A stretch of 64,000 nucleotides of DNA from Shimia sp051201625 (GTDB lineage: Bacteria > Pseudomonadota > Alphaproteobacteria > Rhodobacterales > Rhodobacteraceae), in assembly GCF_051201625.1 (NCBI RefSeq), contig NZ_CP179203.1, positions 3,162,001 through 3,226,000 of the forward strand, read 5' to 3'. The notes beneath the pieces were generated by a model. That model was given only the letters and a program-made list of their open reading frames with translations. It made no database searches and was not told where the DNA came from. Every line of letters starts with the position of its first letter. The first letter of the stretch is position 1. A program made the translations under genes and the position numbers. Positions 9,010 through 19,362 of the stretch are shown here, piece after piece.

Positions 9010-11209
9010 ATGGACGGAAACGATATAGATACGTCAGCCAAGTGCCCTATTATGCACAATCAGGTGTCATTGGGTGCCAATTCGAACCGGAATTGGTGGC
9101 CAAACCAGCTTAACCTGAGAGTTCTGCATCAGCAGTCCAACCTATCCGATCCGATGCATTCTGAGTTTAACTACAGAGAAGAATTTAAGAAACTCGACTA
9201 TGATGCTTTGAAAAATGATCTGTACGCTTTGATGACAGATTCTCAGGATTGGTGGCCAGCAGACTACGGCCACTATGGCGGCTTTTTCATCCGCATGACA
9301 TGGCATAGCGCGGGCACCTATCGCATCAGCGATGGCCGTGGTGGTGGTGGAACTGGAAATCAGCGATTTGCCCCCCTCAATAGTTGGCCAGATAACGGTA
9401 ACCTCGACAAAGCACGCCGCTTACTTTGGCCAATTAAACAAAAATATGGCAAAGCAATCAGTTGGGCCGATCTGATGATACTTGCCGGCAACGCCGCCAT
9501 CGAATCCATGGGCGGTAAAACGTTTGGCTTCGCCGGCGGACGTGCCGACATTTGGGAGCCCGAGGAGGATATCTATTGGGGCGCTGAAACGGAGTGGTTG
9601 GCAACTTCCGATAAAGAAAACTCGCGGTATTCTGGAGATAGAAATCTAGAAAATCCGTTGGCTGCGGTTCAAATGGGGCTAATTTATGTAAATCCCGAGG
9701 GACCAGATGGTCAGCCAGACGCTCTCGCCTCTGGACGAGACATTCGCGAAACGTTTGCTCGAATGGCCATGAATGACGAAGAGACCGTAGCTTTGGTCGC
9801 AGGAGGGCACACATTTGGCAAAGCTCACGGGGCAGGCAACCCTGAGCTTGTTGGTCCGGAACCAGAGGCCGCAGTAATTGAGGAGATGGGACTTGGCTGG
9901 ATCAACAGTCATGGTAGCGGCAAGGGTGGAGACACCACGACGAGTGGGATCGAAGGCGCTTGGACCGCCAACCCAACTCAATGGGACAACGGCTACTTTG
10001 ACTTGCTGTTCGGTTATGATTGGAACCTTACCAAAAGTCCTGCCGGCGCTTGGATTTGGGAACCTGTAGAGCCAGCGGAAGAGGACATGGCACCGGCAGC
10101 CCATAACGCCGATCTAAAGGTCAAAACCATGATGACAACCGCGGATATGGCGATGCGAACTCGATCCAATCTACGGTCCAATCTCAAAGCACTTTCACGA
10201 GAACCCTGATGAATTTGCAGACGCCTTCGCCCGAGCTTGGTTCAAACTCACACACCGCGACCTAGGGCCACGATCTTTGTATCTCGGTCCTGAGGTACCC
10301 GAAGAAGAATTGATCTGGCAAGATAACGTGCCCAACGTCGATCATGATCTCATTAACAAAAGTGATGCTGAAACGCTCAAGATCCAGATCCTAGCCAGCG
10401 GGCTCTCTGTGGGCACACTAGTATCGACTGCCTGGTGCGCAGCGTCAACTTTTCGGGGGTCAGATAAGCGTGGTGGCGCAAACGGTGCGCGCATCAGACT
10501 AGAACCACAAAAGAACTGGGCTTCAAACGAGCCCGAAAAGACAGCCGAAGTTCTCGATATCCTCGAAAAGATACAGGGAGCTAGCGACAAAAAGGTCTCG
10601 ATGGCAGACCTTATCGTTCTGGCGGGCAATGCTGCTGTCGAAGCTGCGGCAAAGGCCGCGGGCCACGACGTGAAAGTACCTTTTGCTCCGGGGCGCACTG
10701 ATGCAACCCAATCTCAAACAGATGTAGAAAGTTTTGCCGTACTTGAGCCTGCAGCCGATGGCTTTCGCAACTTTCAGAAGGAAGAATACGCAGTTTCACC
10801 CGAGGAACTACTACTGGATCGTGCGCAGTTGTTGACATTAACAGCACCAGAGATGACTGCCCTTGTTGGAGGACTTCGCGCAATAGGCGCTACCCACGGA
10901 GCGAAAAAACATGGTGTTCTGACCAACAATCCTGGCACCTTAAATAATGAATTTTTCATCAACTTACTAAATATGGGCATCAAGTGGGCACCTCTTAATG
11001 ACCAACCCGGTATCTATGGTGGAACTGATCGGGCCACCGGAGAACAGACTTGGACCGGAACGCGTGTAGATCTAGTGTTTGGTTCTAATTCACAACTACG
11101 CGCACTCGCTGAAGTGTACGCATCTTCTGATGGCGAGACTAAATTAGTCTCTGATTTCGTCGCCGCGTGGGCTAAGGTAATGAACGCAGATCGGTTCGAC
11201 CTAAACTGA
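9010..11209 (+). pseudogene. katG: Catalase-peroxidase katG, interrupted by a one-base frameshift
   Basis: KatG is a heme enzyme that degrades hydrogen peroxide. The first frame (9010-10209) carries the distal site RMTWHSAGTYR (Arg95, Trp98, His99), Tyr226, Met252 (the other two members of the Trp-Tyr-Met adduct) and the heme-ligand His267 in GGHTFGKAHG. At 10156-10159 an extra A (CGAACTC instead of CGACTC) shifts the frame. The other frame continues the conserved protein without a stop from LDPIYGPISK through the C-terminal domain to 11209. Both halves are otherwise clean, giving about 733 aa if corrected. A sequencing error or a very recent inactivation are both possible. No slippery heptamer is present, so programmed frameshifting is unlikely. 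Confidence 0.88.
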
Positions 11210-11245
11210 TTGGTACTCGATTTTTTTGATGTGAGTTTAAAAAGG

Positions 11246-11273
11246 AAGGAGGCTAATCATAGCCTCCTTTTTT
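11246..11273 (+). terminator. Intrinsic terminator after katG
   Basis: A perfect 9-bp stem, AAGGAGGCT (11246-11254) and AGCCTCCTT (11261-11269), with a 6-nt loop, is followed by a T run to 11273. It lies 37 bp after the katG stop. Confidence 0.9.
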
Positions 11274-12081
11274 CAAACCCTATAACTTCTTTTGGTGGAT
11301 AATGCGCCATTTGCTCCGCGCATCTTACGACCCAATCAATTAGTCATAACACAATGTCTGTCATACAATAATCTGACAAAAAATATGCCGTGCCAACGTT
11401 TCAGCTTTCAATAGTGCAACAGTTCAATTCCTCCGCAAAAAAATGATCGCCACTCTACTTTACAAAATGTTGGACAATGCGCCTTGAGCATGTCCGATTG
11501 TAGGCAAGGGAGAGTGACAAAACCGGTAGATCGTCGATCTTTGCTCCAGTATGCTCATGTACCCAGTTCAGCAATTTATTTTTCTAAGCTCTGTGTTAGC
11601 GCATATCCTGACAGGCACACCATCCAGTACATGTATTGTTCGATCTGCAGTAATAATATTTCCCTACTACCAAAACAAAACGTACTAGTTTTCAGAGGTT
11701 CGCTACCAATGATAACAGCCGCCTCGCTCTAAGTGCATTTCCTCACCAGATGCACCACCGCTATTTTTAAAAAAAAATTACGGCAGTGTCGACGCTCCGT
11801 GAGATAAGTAGTTTGGAACATTTCAAGACGGTATAGTCACAACAAACGGGAGAATACCTGCTCATCGACAAAGCGCTATGAGATTATAAGCGTAGATAGA
11901 GTGACTAAAATATCAATTTACCCTGATTACAGGGTCAGAAACACTTAAAGAACAGTGCAAACCGCATTATCCTAGCAACCGAACGCAACATTGAATGAAC
12001 GGCGATATAACCAGCAATACCTTAATCATCTTACTAAAGACCAACGTTTAAGACGATACTTTAAGTCGGAGATAGCGTTAG
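11274..12081. other. Gene-poor A/T-rich region
   Basis: About 800 bp between the katG terminator and the end of the AsmA-like gene. An 82-aa frame at 11484-11732 has no ribosome site and an unlikely composition. I see no RNA gene, repeat or recognisable remnant. Confidence 0.4.
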
Positions 12082-14760
12082 TCACTTTAGCTGGAGTATA
12101 TCAGGTACACAGAGCTTTCTCTCAGTAGGCATCTGGTGTGCGCCATCTTTGCGTTTCAAACGTTTTGGACCATCCTTTACCTTAATTTTCGGATCCGAAA
12201 CTGGACCCTTAACTGTCACCGGCCATGGACTGCGCGACAATGGTTTGCCAATTTTACGCGGCTGTATATTAAGGTCAACTGTCTTGTTCTTGAGGTTAGC
12301 CTTACCAAAAACAACGACCTGCACCTCATTTGTTTCCAGAGTAGTTTTTTTCGTCGAAACATTACCACCGGAGATATTCAACGGAGCGCGCAAACAAACA
12401 AGTGGTGTGATTTTTTTCTTCTCCTTTGAAAAGACCCACGGCAACAGCCCAAGGCCCGCCAAATCCAAAAGCCGAGTTTCAATTGATCCTTTGCGCATTG
12501 AAACTACTGCGTCTCCATTCATGGAGCCAACAAACTGCTTTATTGACTCCGTACCTCCAGTCAAAGTGAAGTTGGCGTAAATCGTTCCACTCGCCCCCTT
12601 CTTGAAATTTAAACTGTGAAGGATATCATCCAGCTTCCACCCCCCAACATCACCAGTGAGCTTAAGCAAATGCGCATCGTCGGAAAGATCTATATTACCA
12701 TTTACGTTGAAATGCGCCTCACCGTATTCAAACTCTACAGGTCCCACATTAAATTCAGTTTCGTTTAGTGTTAGCTCAGTCTTTAAGCTGCTACTGCCTT
12801 TGCTACCCTCAATGTGACGTAAATCAACTGCAACATTCATGTCCAAACCCGACGTAAGAATTGACCGCCCAATAGGACTAAGGGTCACGTCGCGTAGCAC
12901 TTCAGGATTATCTTTTGTTTTTTGCACACCTGCTTCCTCAGATGCTTTATCGTTATCTGCTCCCTTATCCAACTGACGCAATTGACCGACAGCCAATATG
13001 ATACTTCGGAGTTGATCAATTAGAATACGATCACTTTCGATCTTGCCGGACAACACAGGGTTTGCAGTTGCATCATCTAGACTGCCCTCAAACTGCAGGA
13101 TTGAGTCAGAAACAGTTATTTTTGCATTAGAACTCCAATTAGTTCCTGAACTGGCTAGGTTAAGCATAAGCTCAAGCTTTCCCGTTTCTACCGGTTCTCG
13201 AGATAAGGAGGCTAAGAGAGCAGCGCCGGAGTGGACATTAGCCACTAAGCCCAAGTCAACACTTTCAAGCTTGAGGATGTTACCAACAGAGCCTTTGATC
13301 TCAAAATCCCAGATGTCCGTCTCACTGGTCTGAACGTTTAGATCTTGGAGTGAGAGCTCCTGAAGGTCACCTTTCAAAAGGAAACCACCAAGAAATTTAC
13401 CTAGTTTGGCGTCTGACTCTGCTAGTTCTGGCGAAAAAAAACTTCTGCCAGGAATATCGACATGTCCGTTAATAAAGACTTCTCTCAGCTGCAAAGCATC
13501 TTCGACTGCCCCCTTCATCACAAGAAGCGGGTTTGCACGTTTTCCAATCCACAAATTAACATTTCCTACCCGCAGCGTACCAGCCGGTGTTCTAGATAAT
13601 TCAGAGAATTGGATTGGTGGAGGACCCACACCAGATGTGTCCAAGGTAAATCCATTTGTTTTTATGACCATCTGGCGTTTTGCAACTTGGCCTGGAACGC
13701 TGTCAATTACCATATCAACCGCGATAAGCTTAAGATCAAATCTGGATTCGGCGGGCGCGGGCTCTGACTTTTCCGGATATAACCTGATCCGGGTGGTTAA
13801 CGATACATCTGCCGGGTTCTTCAACTCGCCAATCTGTCCAGTCACTTCAAGGCTTTGGCCAGAACTCAGGTCTACATTCACATCAAGATCATCGATCCTT
13901 ACCTTGTTGTCGGCGGATTTGAACGTCGCACTGATGTCCCCAGTACCTTCAATTACGCGATTTAGCTTTAGTATATCAAGTAATTGGCCCAATTCAGCTA
14001 TCGCAATAGCTGTCCTTACTTCCAAGCCAGACTTCCGCGGAATTTGATCCACAACAATCGACGCATAATCAAATTCAGCCTTAGCATGGAATGGTTCATC
14101 GGCTGGGAACGTTCCCTTCAACTTGAAAGTTTCCCCATTCAAAGAGCCAGATCCCTGAACTATTCCTTCGTTATTTTCTCCACGACGCGTCAACGCCAAC
14201 TCACGGAATTTCAAATCAAAGTCCAGGCCATTCAGAGCACTTTGGTAGAGTAGTGTCACTTCCTTTAATTCAATTACTTGATCAACCAAAATTCCTAGCA
14301 TTGAATTTTCAGAGACTTTGGCAGAATTTTTAATACTATCTCCAATTACAGACAGATTTTGCCACGACGTTTCACCATCGGCGGTTGTGATAAGGTTGAG
14401 ATGAATCCCCCTCACTGACAGGTTGCTCAACGAAATTTTGCCCTTCCACAATTCTTTCGCAGAGACGTCAAATGCAAGCTGATCGATTATCGCAAGATTA
14501 CCTTTGGAATTGAGTGCACCAGGTAGCACCAACGTTGCTGCAGATACTTGCAATTGGCGTCCTATACCTACTCGAACACCTTCTTCAATCACTACATCTT
14601 GGCCAATTTTTTCGGCAATCAGGTTTTCAACAAAAGCAGTGCGCTGCGATGTCATCAAAGATGACGACAGAATAAACCAAGCCACAATTAGAACTAAAAG
14701 TGCGAGTGAACCGAAAATTGATAAGCCTCTGACAATGTATCGCAAATTCATCTCCTTCAA
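12082..14760 (-). CDS. AsmA-family protein
   Basis: The 892-aa protein has one N-terminal membrane segment (IFGSLALLVLIVAWFILSS) followed by a long beta-rich region with many short repeated strands, ending in VKGPVSDPKIKVK, as in AsmA/TamB-like proteins. These sit in the inner membrane with the bulk in the periplasm and affect lipid transport or outer-membrane assembly. AAGGAG directly abuts the ATG at 14751, so initiation may be at the in-frame TTG at 14760 or at 14751; neither has ideal spacing. It stands alone between two gene-poor regions, with lower G+C than the transporter set beyond. Confidence 0.82.
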   Translation of the reverse strand: MKEMNLRYIVRGLSIFGSLALLVLIVAWFILSSSLMTSQRTAFVENLIAEKIGQDVVIEEGVRVGIGRQLQVSAATLVLPGALNSKGNLAIIDQLAFDVSAKELWKGKISLSNLSVRGIHLNLITTADGETSWQNLSVIGDSIKNSAKVSENSMLGILVDQVIELKEVTLLYQSALNGLDFDLKFRELALTRRGENNEGIVQGSGSLNGETFKLKGTFPADEPFHAKAEFDYASIVVDQIPRKSGLEVRTAIAIAELGQLLDILKLNRVIEGTGDISATFKSADNKVRIDDLDVNVDLSSGQSLEVTGQIGELKNPADVSLTTRIRLYPEKSEPAPAESRFDLKLIAVDMVIDSVPGQVAKRQMVIKTNGFTLDTSGVGPPPIQFSELSRTPAGTLRVGNVNLWIGKRANPLLVMKGAVEDALQLREVFINGHVDIPGRSFFSPELAESDAKLGKFLGGFLLKGDLQELSLQDLNVQTSETDIWDFEIKGSVGNILKLESVDLGLVANVHSGAALLASLSREPVETGKLELMLNLASSGTNWSSNAKITVSDSILQFEGSLDDATANPVLSGKIESDRILIDQLRSIILAVGQLRQLDKGADNDKASEEAGVQKTKDNPEVLRDVTLSPIGRSILTSGLDMNVAVDLRHIEGSKGSSSLKTELTLNETEFNVGPVEFEYGEAHFNVNGNIDLSDDAHLLKLTGDVGGWKLDDILHSLNFKKGASGTIYANFTLTGGTESIKQFVGSMNGDAVVSMRKGSIETRLLDLAGLGLLPWVFSKEKKKITPLVCLRAPLNISGGNVSTKKTTLETNEVQVVVFGKANLKNKTVDLNIQPRKIGKPLSRSPWPVTVKGPVSDPKIKVKDGPKRLKRKDGAHQMPTERKLCVPDILQLK

Positions 14761-15505
14761 TGACGTCGCCTAATTCTGAATTCTTCGTATACCTGTGCGA
14801 ATGTTTGCGCAAAGGGTTTTCAAAGTCCGTAAGTAGGTATTAATGCGGGACTTTCAGTCAACGAAAAGAACGTACACTGCAGCCGATTGACAGCAATGTT
14901 CCCACACTGGTTGGGAAGTTTTACAACATTAGAATTAAAAGAGCGATCGTAATTGGTGTGTCACCACTACCACACCAGAAACGAGATCCGACGGTGGAGT
15001 ATAATCTCAAGAAGGCAGTGCTCATAATAACTGTGATTTTGGGGAACGTGAACGTCGTGTTATACGTTAGTTCGCTCGTAAAGCAGTCATTTGGGTGGTG
15101 CCGTTTGTACATGAGTTGGTTGTGGCTCTTTACGCTTACTTGCGGTCAAAAACTGACCTCATCAAGAGCCCGCCCGCTTGGAGGACGTTTGATCCTCGTT
15201 ATTAGTTGGAATGATGGCGCATTGGATTTGCCACTATGGCCGAAGTCAAGGTGGAGCAATCATGCAGGTTGCAAACTTTTGTGGCCGAAACAGCAAGACC
15301 GCTTCAATAAAACAATGCAGATATTCTCATCCGCCAAAAAAGTCTGGCCCGTCTTATGCCGGATGTTTTTTACCAACTTACCTACAGACGCTTTGCTGCT
15401 TCTGGATATCTTATTCATCTTCACTCCATACAAGTTACGATGAACCAGAAATCCTCCGTTGTTAAATTCCTCAAATCTGTCCCAAATGCGACGACGTCAA
15501 ACATT
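14761..15505. other. Gene-poor region with decayed coding-like frames
   Basis: The longest frame (14958-15443, +) looks like a chance frame. A different plus frame reads RKAVIWVVPFVHELVVALY (about 15077-15133) and a third reads DILIRQKSLARLMPDVF and on to a TAA near 15523; both are broken by stops. They look like remnants of a decayed gene that I cannot name. Confidence 0.3.
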
Positions 15506-15961
15506 CTAAGGGAGCGGAACTAATAGCACGAATTTAAACAGTCCGAAAAAGGCCACCATGATCAATGCACCTGCACCCAAATAGAGAAAGACCGTTGATT
15601 TAGTCCATTTATCATGCATCGCGGCAATCAATCCCCCTACGAATGCGACCACACCAGCAGGCAAAAAGCCCACGTAGGGCATGACGAAACACGCCAGAAG
15701 CATGGTTGCTATCAGAAGGCAGCGTCGCCACCAAACACCCGCGCCAAACCCGTCTTCACCCAACGGTCTCAAGAAACGAGTGATGAATGAAATCCCTGCA
15801 GTAATAATCAAGAGGATGGCAACCGTTTGTGGAAACACCTGGCTGTCCCTATCGGTATATCCGGTCGTGTCGTAAAGGGTCAGGACACCTGCAAAGACAA
15901 AAAATGCTGATGTCAGGAGTGATCCAAGCTGGCCTTGAGAATTGGAAACAGGCGCGTTCAT
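15506..15961 (-). CDS. tctB: Tripartite tricarboxylate transporter, small membrane subunit TctB
   Basis: The 151-aa protein has four hydrophobic segments, with an N-terminal segment near LLTSAFFVFAGVLTLY and the DSQVFPQTVAILLI stretch typical of TctB. It is the small membrane partner of TctA in secondary transporters that take up carboxylates delivered by a periplasmic binding protein. It abuts tctA (the stop of tctA and the start of this gene share base 15961), the last gene of a tctC-tctA-tctB operon on the minus strand. Substrate unknown. Confidence 0.87.
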   Translation of the reverse strand: MNAPVSNSQGQLGSLLTSAFFVFAGVLTLYDTTGYTDRDSQVFPQTVAILLIITAGISFITRFLRPLGEDGFGAGVWWRRCLLIATMLLACFVMPYVGFLPAGVVAFVGGLIAAMHDKWTKSTVFLYLGAGALIMVAFFGLFKFVLLVPLP

Positions 15962-17463
15962 TAATCGGCCTCCATTGCAGATTTGCGCTGTCTGCGTGAA
16001 AGAACTAGCGGCAAGATCAGCGTGATCAATGTAAATGCCAAAATCGCCTGAGAGATCGGACGACCAAAGAACATGCCTGGCAAATCGTTGATAGCTGACC
16101 CAATGGTCCAGCCTTGAACGAAGCCCTGTTCAGCGATTGGCCCAAGGATTAAACCTAGCACAATCGGCGAGGCTTTGAAGCCAAAACGGGCTACGACCCA
16201 ACCGAAGATACCGAGACAGATCATGATGACGACGTCAGATATGCTGTTGCGGATGGCGAAGGTTCCAATGATGGTCATGAAGCCGACGGTCGGGACCAGA
16301 ACCGCCTTGGGGATCGTCACGATGGATTTATAGGCATAGCGTCCGATCAACAGCCCTGCAGGCAACATCAGGATGGTGGCGATTATTAAGCCGTAAATGA
16401 AGGTATAGACGATGGATCCGCTTTGGGTGAACATCGCCGGGCCTGTGCGCACCCCCTGAATAAGCAGAGCGCCCAAAACAATTGCGTCAGGCGGCGTACC
16501 CGGAATTCCAAGCACAAGCGTCGGGATGAATCCGCCACCGACGGTGGCATTGTTGGCGGACTCCGTGGCCATTATGCCATCAGGTTCGCCCTCACCAAAT
16601 TTTTGGTGCGGCTTAGCGGTGCGTTTCGCCTCCGAATAGGCAACTAGCCCGGCAACAGAGCCACCCGCACCCGGTAGGATGCCAACCAGTGTGCCAATCA
16701 CAGAAGACCGGAAAAGGTTGAACTTGGACTTCATTGCAATACCGAAAGCCTCACCGATACGGACAGAGCGTACGCCGCCCTCGACCTTAAGGTGCCGGTC
16801 AGGCACGGCCACAAGATCAATCAGGACTGGAATGCAATAAAGGCCGATCAGGGCCCCAACGACGCCAAATCCGCCAATCAAAGTCTGGCTGCCAAAGGTC
16901 AGTCGGATATCGGCTGAGATCTCAGCCACACCGACAGTGGACAGGATCATCCCAAACGCCCCCCCCGCCAAGCCCTTGGCAAGGTTGCCTTCCGAAAGCG
17001 ACGCGATCAGCGACAAACCGAAGATCGACAGCCAGAAGTATTCAATTGGACCAAATGCTAAGGCAACCTTAGATAAAGGGGGGGCGAGGAATAACAGCGC
17101 TAAGGCCCCAACCATACCACCGACAACAGAGGCAAAACAGGCCAGGGCAACAGCCAAATCGCCATCCCCTCGCTTTGCCATCGGGTAGCCATCAAATGTA
17201 GTTGCAATCGCAGATGGTGTTCCGGGCGTATTGAGTAGAATCGCAGCATAAGCGCCGCCATATATCGCGCCTGTGTAGATTGCTCCCAGCAGGATCAGCG
17301 CTGAAGCGGGCTCCATACTGAAGGTAATTGGCACCAGAATGGCTAGTGCCATGGTTGCGGTTAACCCAGGGATTGAGCCAACAATCGTCCCCGCGATGAC
17401 GCCAAACAGCGCCAACCCAAGGTTCAAAGGCGTCATGGCCGACAAAAATTGACCAATTTCCAT
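15961..17463 (-). CDS. tctA: Tripartite tricarboxylate transporter, large membrane subunit TctA
   Basis: The 500-aa protein has about twelve membrane segments and the TctA signatures GTIVGSIPGLTATMALAIL near the N-terminus and GILPGAGGSVAGLVAYSEAK in the middle, both glycine/proline-rich loops thought to form the substrate path. It lies between tctC (34 bp upstream) and tctB. The operon's base composition is clearly richer in G+C than the AsmA-like gene beside it, which suggests a different history. Confidence 0.92.
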   Translation of the reverse strand: MEIGQFLSAMTPLNLGLALFGVIAGTIVGSIPGLTATMALAILVPITFSMEPASALILLGAIYTGAIYGGAYAAILLNTPGTPSAIATTFDGYPMAKRGDGDLAVALACFASVVGGMVGALALLFLAPPLSKVALAFGPIEYFWLSIFGLSLIASLSEGNLAKGLAGGAFGMILSTVGVAEISADIRLTFGSQTLIGGFGVVGALIGLYCIPVLIDLVAVPDRHLKVEGGVRSVRIGEAFGIAMKSKFNLFRSSVIGTLVGILPGAGGSVAGLVAYSEAKRTAKPHQKFGEGEPDGIMATESANNATVGGGFIPTLVLGIPGTPPDAIVLGALLIQGVRTGPAMFTQSGSIVYTFIYGLIIATILMLPAGLLIGRYAYKSIVTIPKAVLVPTVGFMTIIGTFAIRNSISDVVIMICLGIFGWVVARFGFKASPIVLGLILGPIAEQGFVQGWTIGSAINDLPGMFFGRPISQAILAFTLITLILPLVLSRRQRKSAMEAD

Positions 17464-17497
17464 TATTCAATTTCTCTCCGGGTTAACCGCGAGTTGA

Positions 17498-18451
17498 TTA
17501 CTCGATTAGACCCGCCTCGCGCGCGTCGTTCAAGTATTCAACGGTACGAGCTGCCATGAAGTCAGCCATGCCAGCTGCATCGACGTCCAAAAGAGCAAAG
17601 CCACCATCCAGCATTTGCTGACGGAACGCTGGATCGGCATTGATTTCACCGATCATGTCGGACCACATCTGCGTGGTCTCGGCACTTGCGGTGTTGGGCA
17701 ATGCAATCCCGCGGTAGGCACCACCGACCATGTCGTAGCCAAGTTCCTTGAAGGTTGGCACATCAGGGAACAGCGGGTGACGCTCTTCCATGGCAACCGC
17801 AAGCATGCGCACAGCTTCGCCCTGCTTCGCGCCTACGGTCGTGTAACCCCATTGCGCTTTAACCTGATTTCCCAAGAGTGCAGTCGTCGACGCACCCGTG
17901 CCCTTGAACGGAACATAGGTGGTTAGCGCGCCAGTCATTTTGTCAAACTTGATCTGCGCCAAATGGTTTGCGCTTGCCTTGCCAGAGCCGGACATCGTCA
18001 CCTGCCCAGGGTTTGCTTTGGCGTCTGCGACCAGATCGGCCAGTGTCTGATAGGCGCTGTCGGCAGGCACGACGATGGCGTCAGGGGTAAAGTGGAACAT
18101 GTAGAAAGCGTTTAGGCCGTCAGTCGTAAAACCCACTTCCTTTTGAGCGGGCTTGATCACAATATGCGGCAAGTTTATGCCCATTATTGTCTGACCGTCA
18201 CCGTTAAGCCCATTGAGTGACGCCCAACCAACTGCGCCGCCGCCACCCGGCTGGTAGTTGACCACCATATCCTGACCGAACTTGTCCTTGAAAAAAGGCT
18301 GTTGAAGACGCGCAGAAATGTCGGACTCGCCACCGGGACCAAACGGGATCACGTAGTTTACCGGACCGTTGAGTTCTGCTTGAGCGCTCGTACCGAATGT
18401 CATCGTCAGCGCCATCGCGGCACCAGCTTTCAAGATTGATCTTCTTAGCAT
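17498..18451 (-). CDS. tctC: TctC/Bug-family periplasmic solute-binding protein
   Basis: The 317-aa protein begins with a signal peptide (MLRRSILKAGAAMALTMTFG, cleavage near SAQA-EL) and has the Bug-family pattern: VIPFGPGGESDISAR near the N-terminus, YQPGGGGAVGWA, and the C-terminal DVPTFKELGYD. It binds an organic acid in the periplasm and delivers it to TctAB. A GGGAG ribosome site lies 7 nt before the ATG. First gene of the tctC-tctA-tctB operon; no regulator gene is adjacent and the ligand is unknown. Confidence 0.9.
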   Translation of the reverse strand: MLRRSILKAGAAMALTMTFGTSAQAELNGPVNYVIPFGPGGESDISARLQQPFFKDKFGQDMVVNYQPGGGGAVGWASLNGLNGDGQTIMGINLPHIVIKPAQKEVGFTTDGLNAFYMFHFTPDAIVVPADSAYQTLADLVADAKANPGQVTMSGSGKASANHLAQIKFDKMTGALTTYVPFKGTGASTTALLGNQVKAQWGYTTVGAKQGEAVRMLAVAMEERHPLFPDVPTFKELGYDMVGGAYRGIALPNTASAETTQMWSDMIGEINADPAFRQQMLDGGFALLDVDAAGMADFMAARTVEYLNDAREAGLIE

Positions 18452-18939
18452 GTTTTTCTCCCTAATGCTGTAAACTTGTCTTTCGTTTCTTATGCTCTTC
18501 TTATGCTCTGACCGTCTCCATGAAGCGATGACGAACCACCAATGGATCCAGCGTGATGACCGACAGCTTAATGTTACGGCTGTAGGGTTGGCCTTGCCCC
18601 ATTTTTGTTCGGGACCTACAAGTCATTTATGGGGCCTTTCTCCCAAAAGCCAAGTGGCTTTTCCTGTGCCTGCTCAAACGCATCTCACAGACGCTTCAGG
18701 ATTAACACTCCAAAGATTTAGTTTTTAAAATTAGACGCATCCGACTCTTCAACCGCACCACTAGAAGAATCCCTTCAGCGAGAGAGAATTTGCATCCGTG
18801 CCCAATAAAGGCTTCCGAACCTGCAGGAAACGTTCGAAATCACAATAATCAGCCAAACATGCGTCAATATCGTTGGATACAAGGATATTTATGAAGGTAC
18901 AGCTTTTCTAGCCCAGTGTTGACGTAGCGTCGGTGTAAC
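18452..18939. other. Intergenic region with a possible C-terminal gene remnant on the minus strand
   Basis: The first part should carry the tctC promoter. On the minus strand a frame open from a stop near 18,905 reads NDIDACLADYCDFERFLQV and ends at a TAG near 18,765. It has no start codon and looks like the tail of a lost gene; I cannot assign it. The 78-aa plus-strand frame at 18492 is not convincing. Confidence 0.3.
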
Positions 18940-18967
18940 TAAAAAAATCGGCTGATTAAGCCGATCT
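18940..18967 (-). terminator. Minus-strand intrinsic terminator, probably the displaced rRNA-operon terminator
   Basis: On the minus strand ATCGGCT-TAATC-AGCCGAT (arms 18959-18965 and 18947-18953, perfect 7 bp) is followed by seven T. It lies 30 bp beyond the 13-bp copy of the tRNA-fMet 3' end, the position expected for a terminator that once followed the tRNA gene directly. Confidence 0.75.
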
Positions 18968-18994
18968 CTTAGCATCTGGGTCTATGCTTTAATT

Positions 18995-19007
18995 TTGGTT
19001 GCGGGAG
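18995..19007 (-). repeat. Left attachment-like repeat: copy of the tRNA-fMet 3' end
   Basis: TTGGTTGCGGGAG is identical to 33041-33053, which is the last 12 nt of tRNA-fMet (including CCA) plus one base. It is followed on the minus strand by a terminator. A 13-mer match at this place by chance is improbable. Confidence 0.65.
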
Positions 19008-19362
19008 CTCGATACCAACGACATTTACTGGATTTAACAAACGCTCAAAGCTAGATCTTCCCTTACCCTTCCAAATCGAGTTTCCTCTAACTCCTGCAAA
19101 TGGAAACGTTTTCATATTCACCAAACGCTCGCTGGCTACCTACCGCTTTATACTCGGCCAATCTTGAATCCTTTTGACAGATGATCACGCATCGCAAAGA
19201 GCAGCAAAACACCTTGTGCCATTGAGGTAACAGTGACTGACCACTTCAAAGGAGGAGGCTCAACTTGTCTCCGGATAAGCAGCGCAACAAGCTTACTGCT
19301 TGGTACGATGGGCTAATTCTGAAAGGACTACATCGGTGAATCTCAATAGTTGTGAGTTATTC
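19008..19362. other. Left end of the island, no clear gene
   Basis: Between the left repeat and the CHAT gene stop. A minus-strand frame of about 55 codons ending near 19,149 (reads VTSMAQGVLLLFAMRDHL) is open after a stop and has no good start; it may be a remnant. Nothing else is recognisable. Confidence 0.3.

Noticed and set aside
10140..10209. Programmed frameshifting in katG
   Set aside because: No slippery heptamer or strong downstream pseudoknot is visible, and KatG is not known to use it.
14958..15443. 161-aa frame as a gene
   Set aside because: No ribosome site, odd composition rich in Trp and Cys, and coding-like segments appear in other frames, so it is more likely a ruin than a gene.
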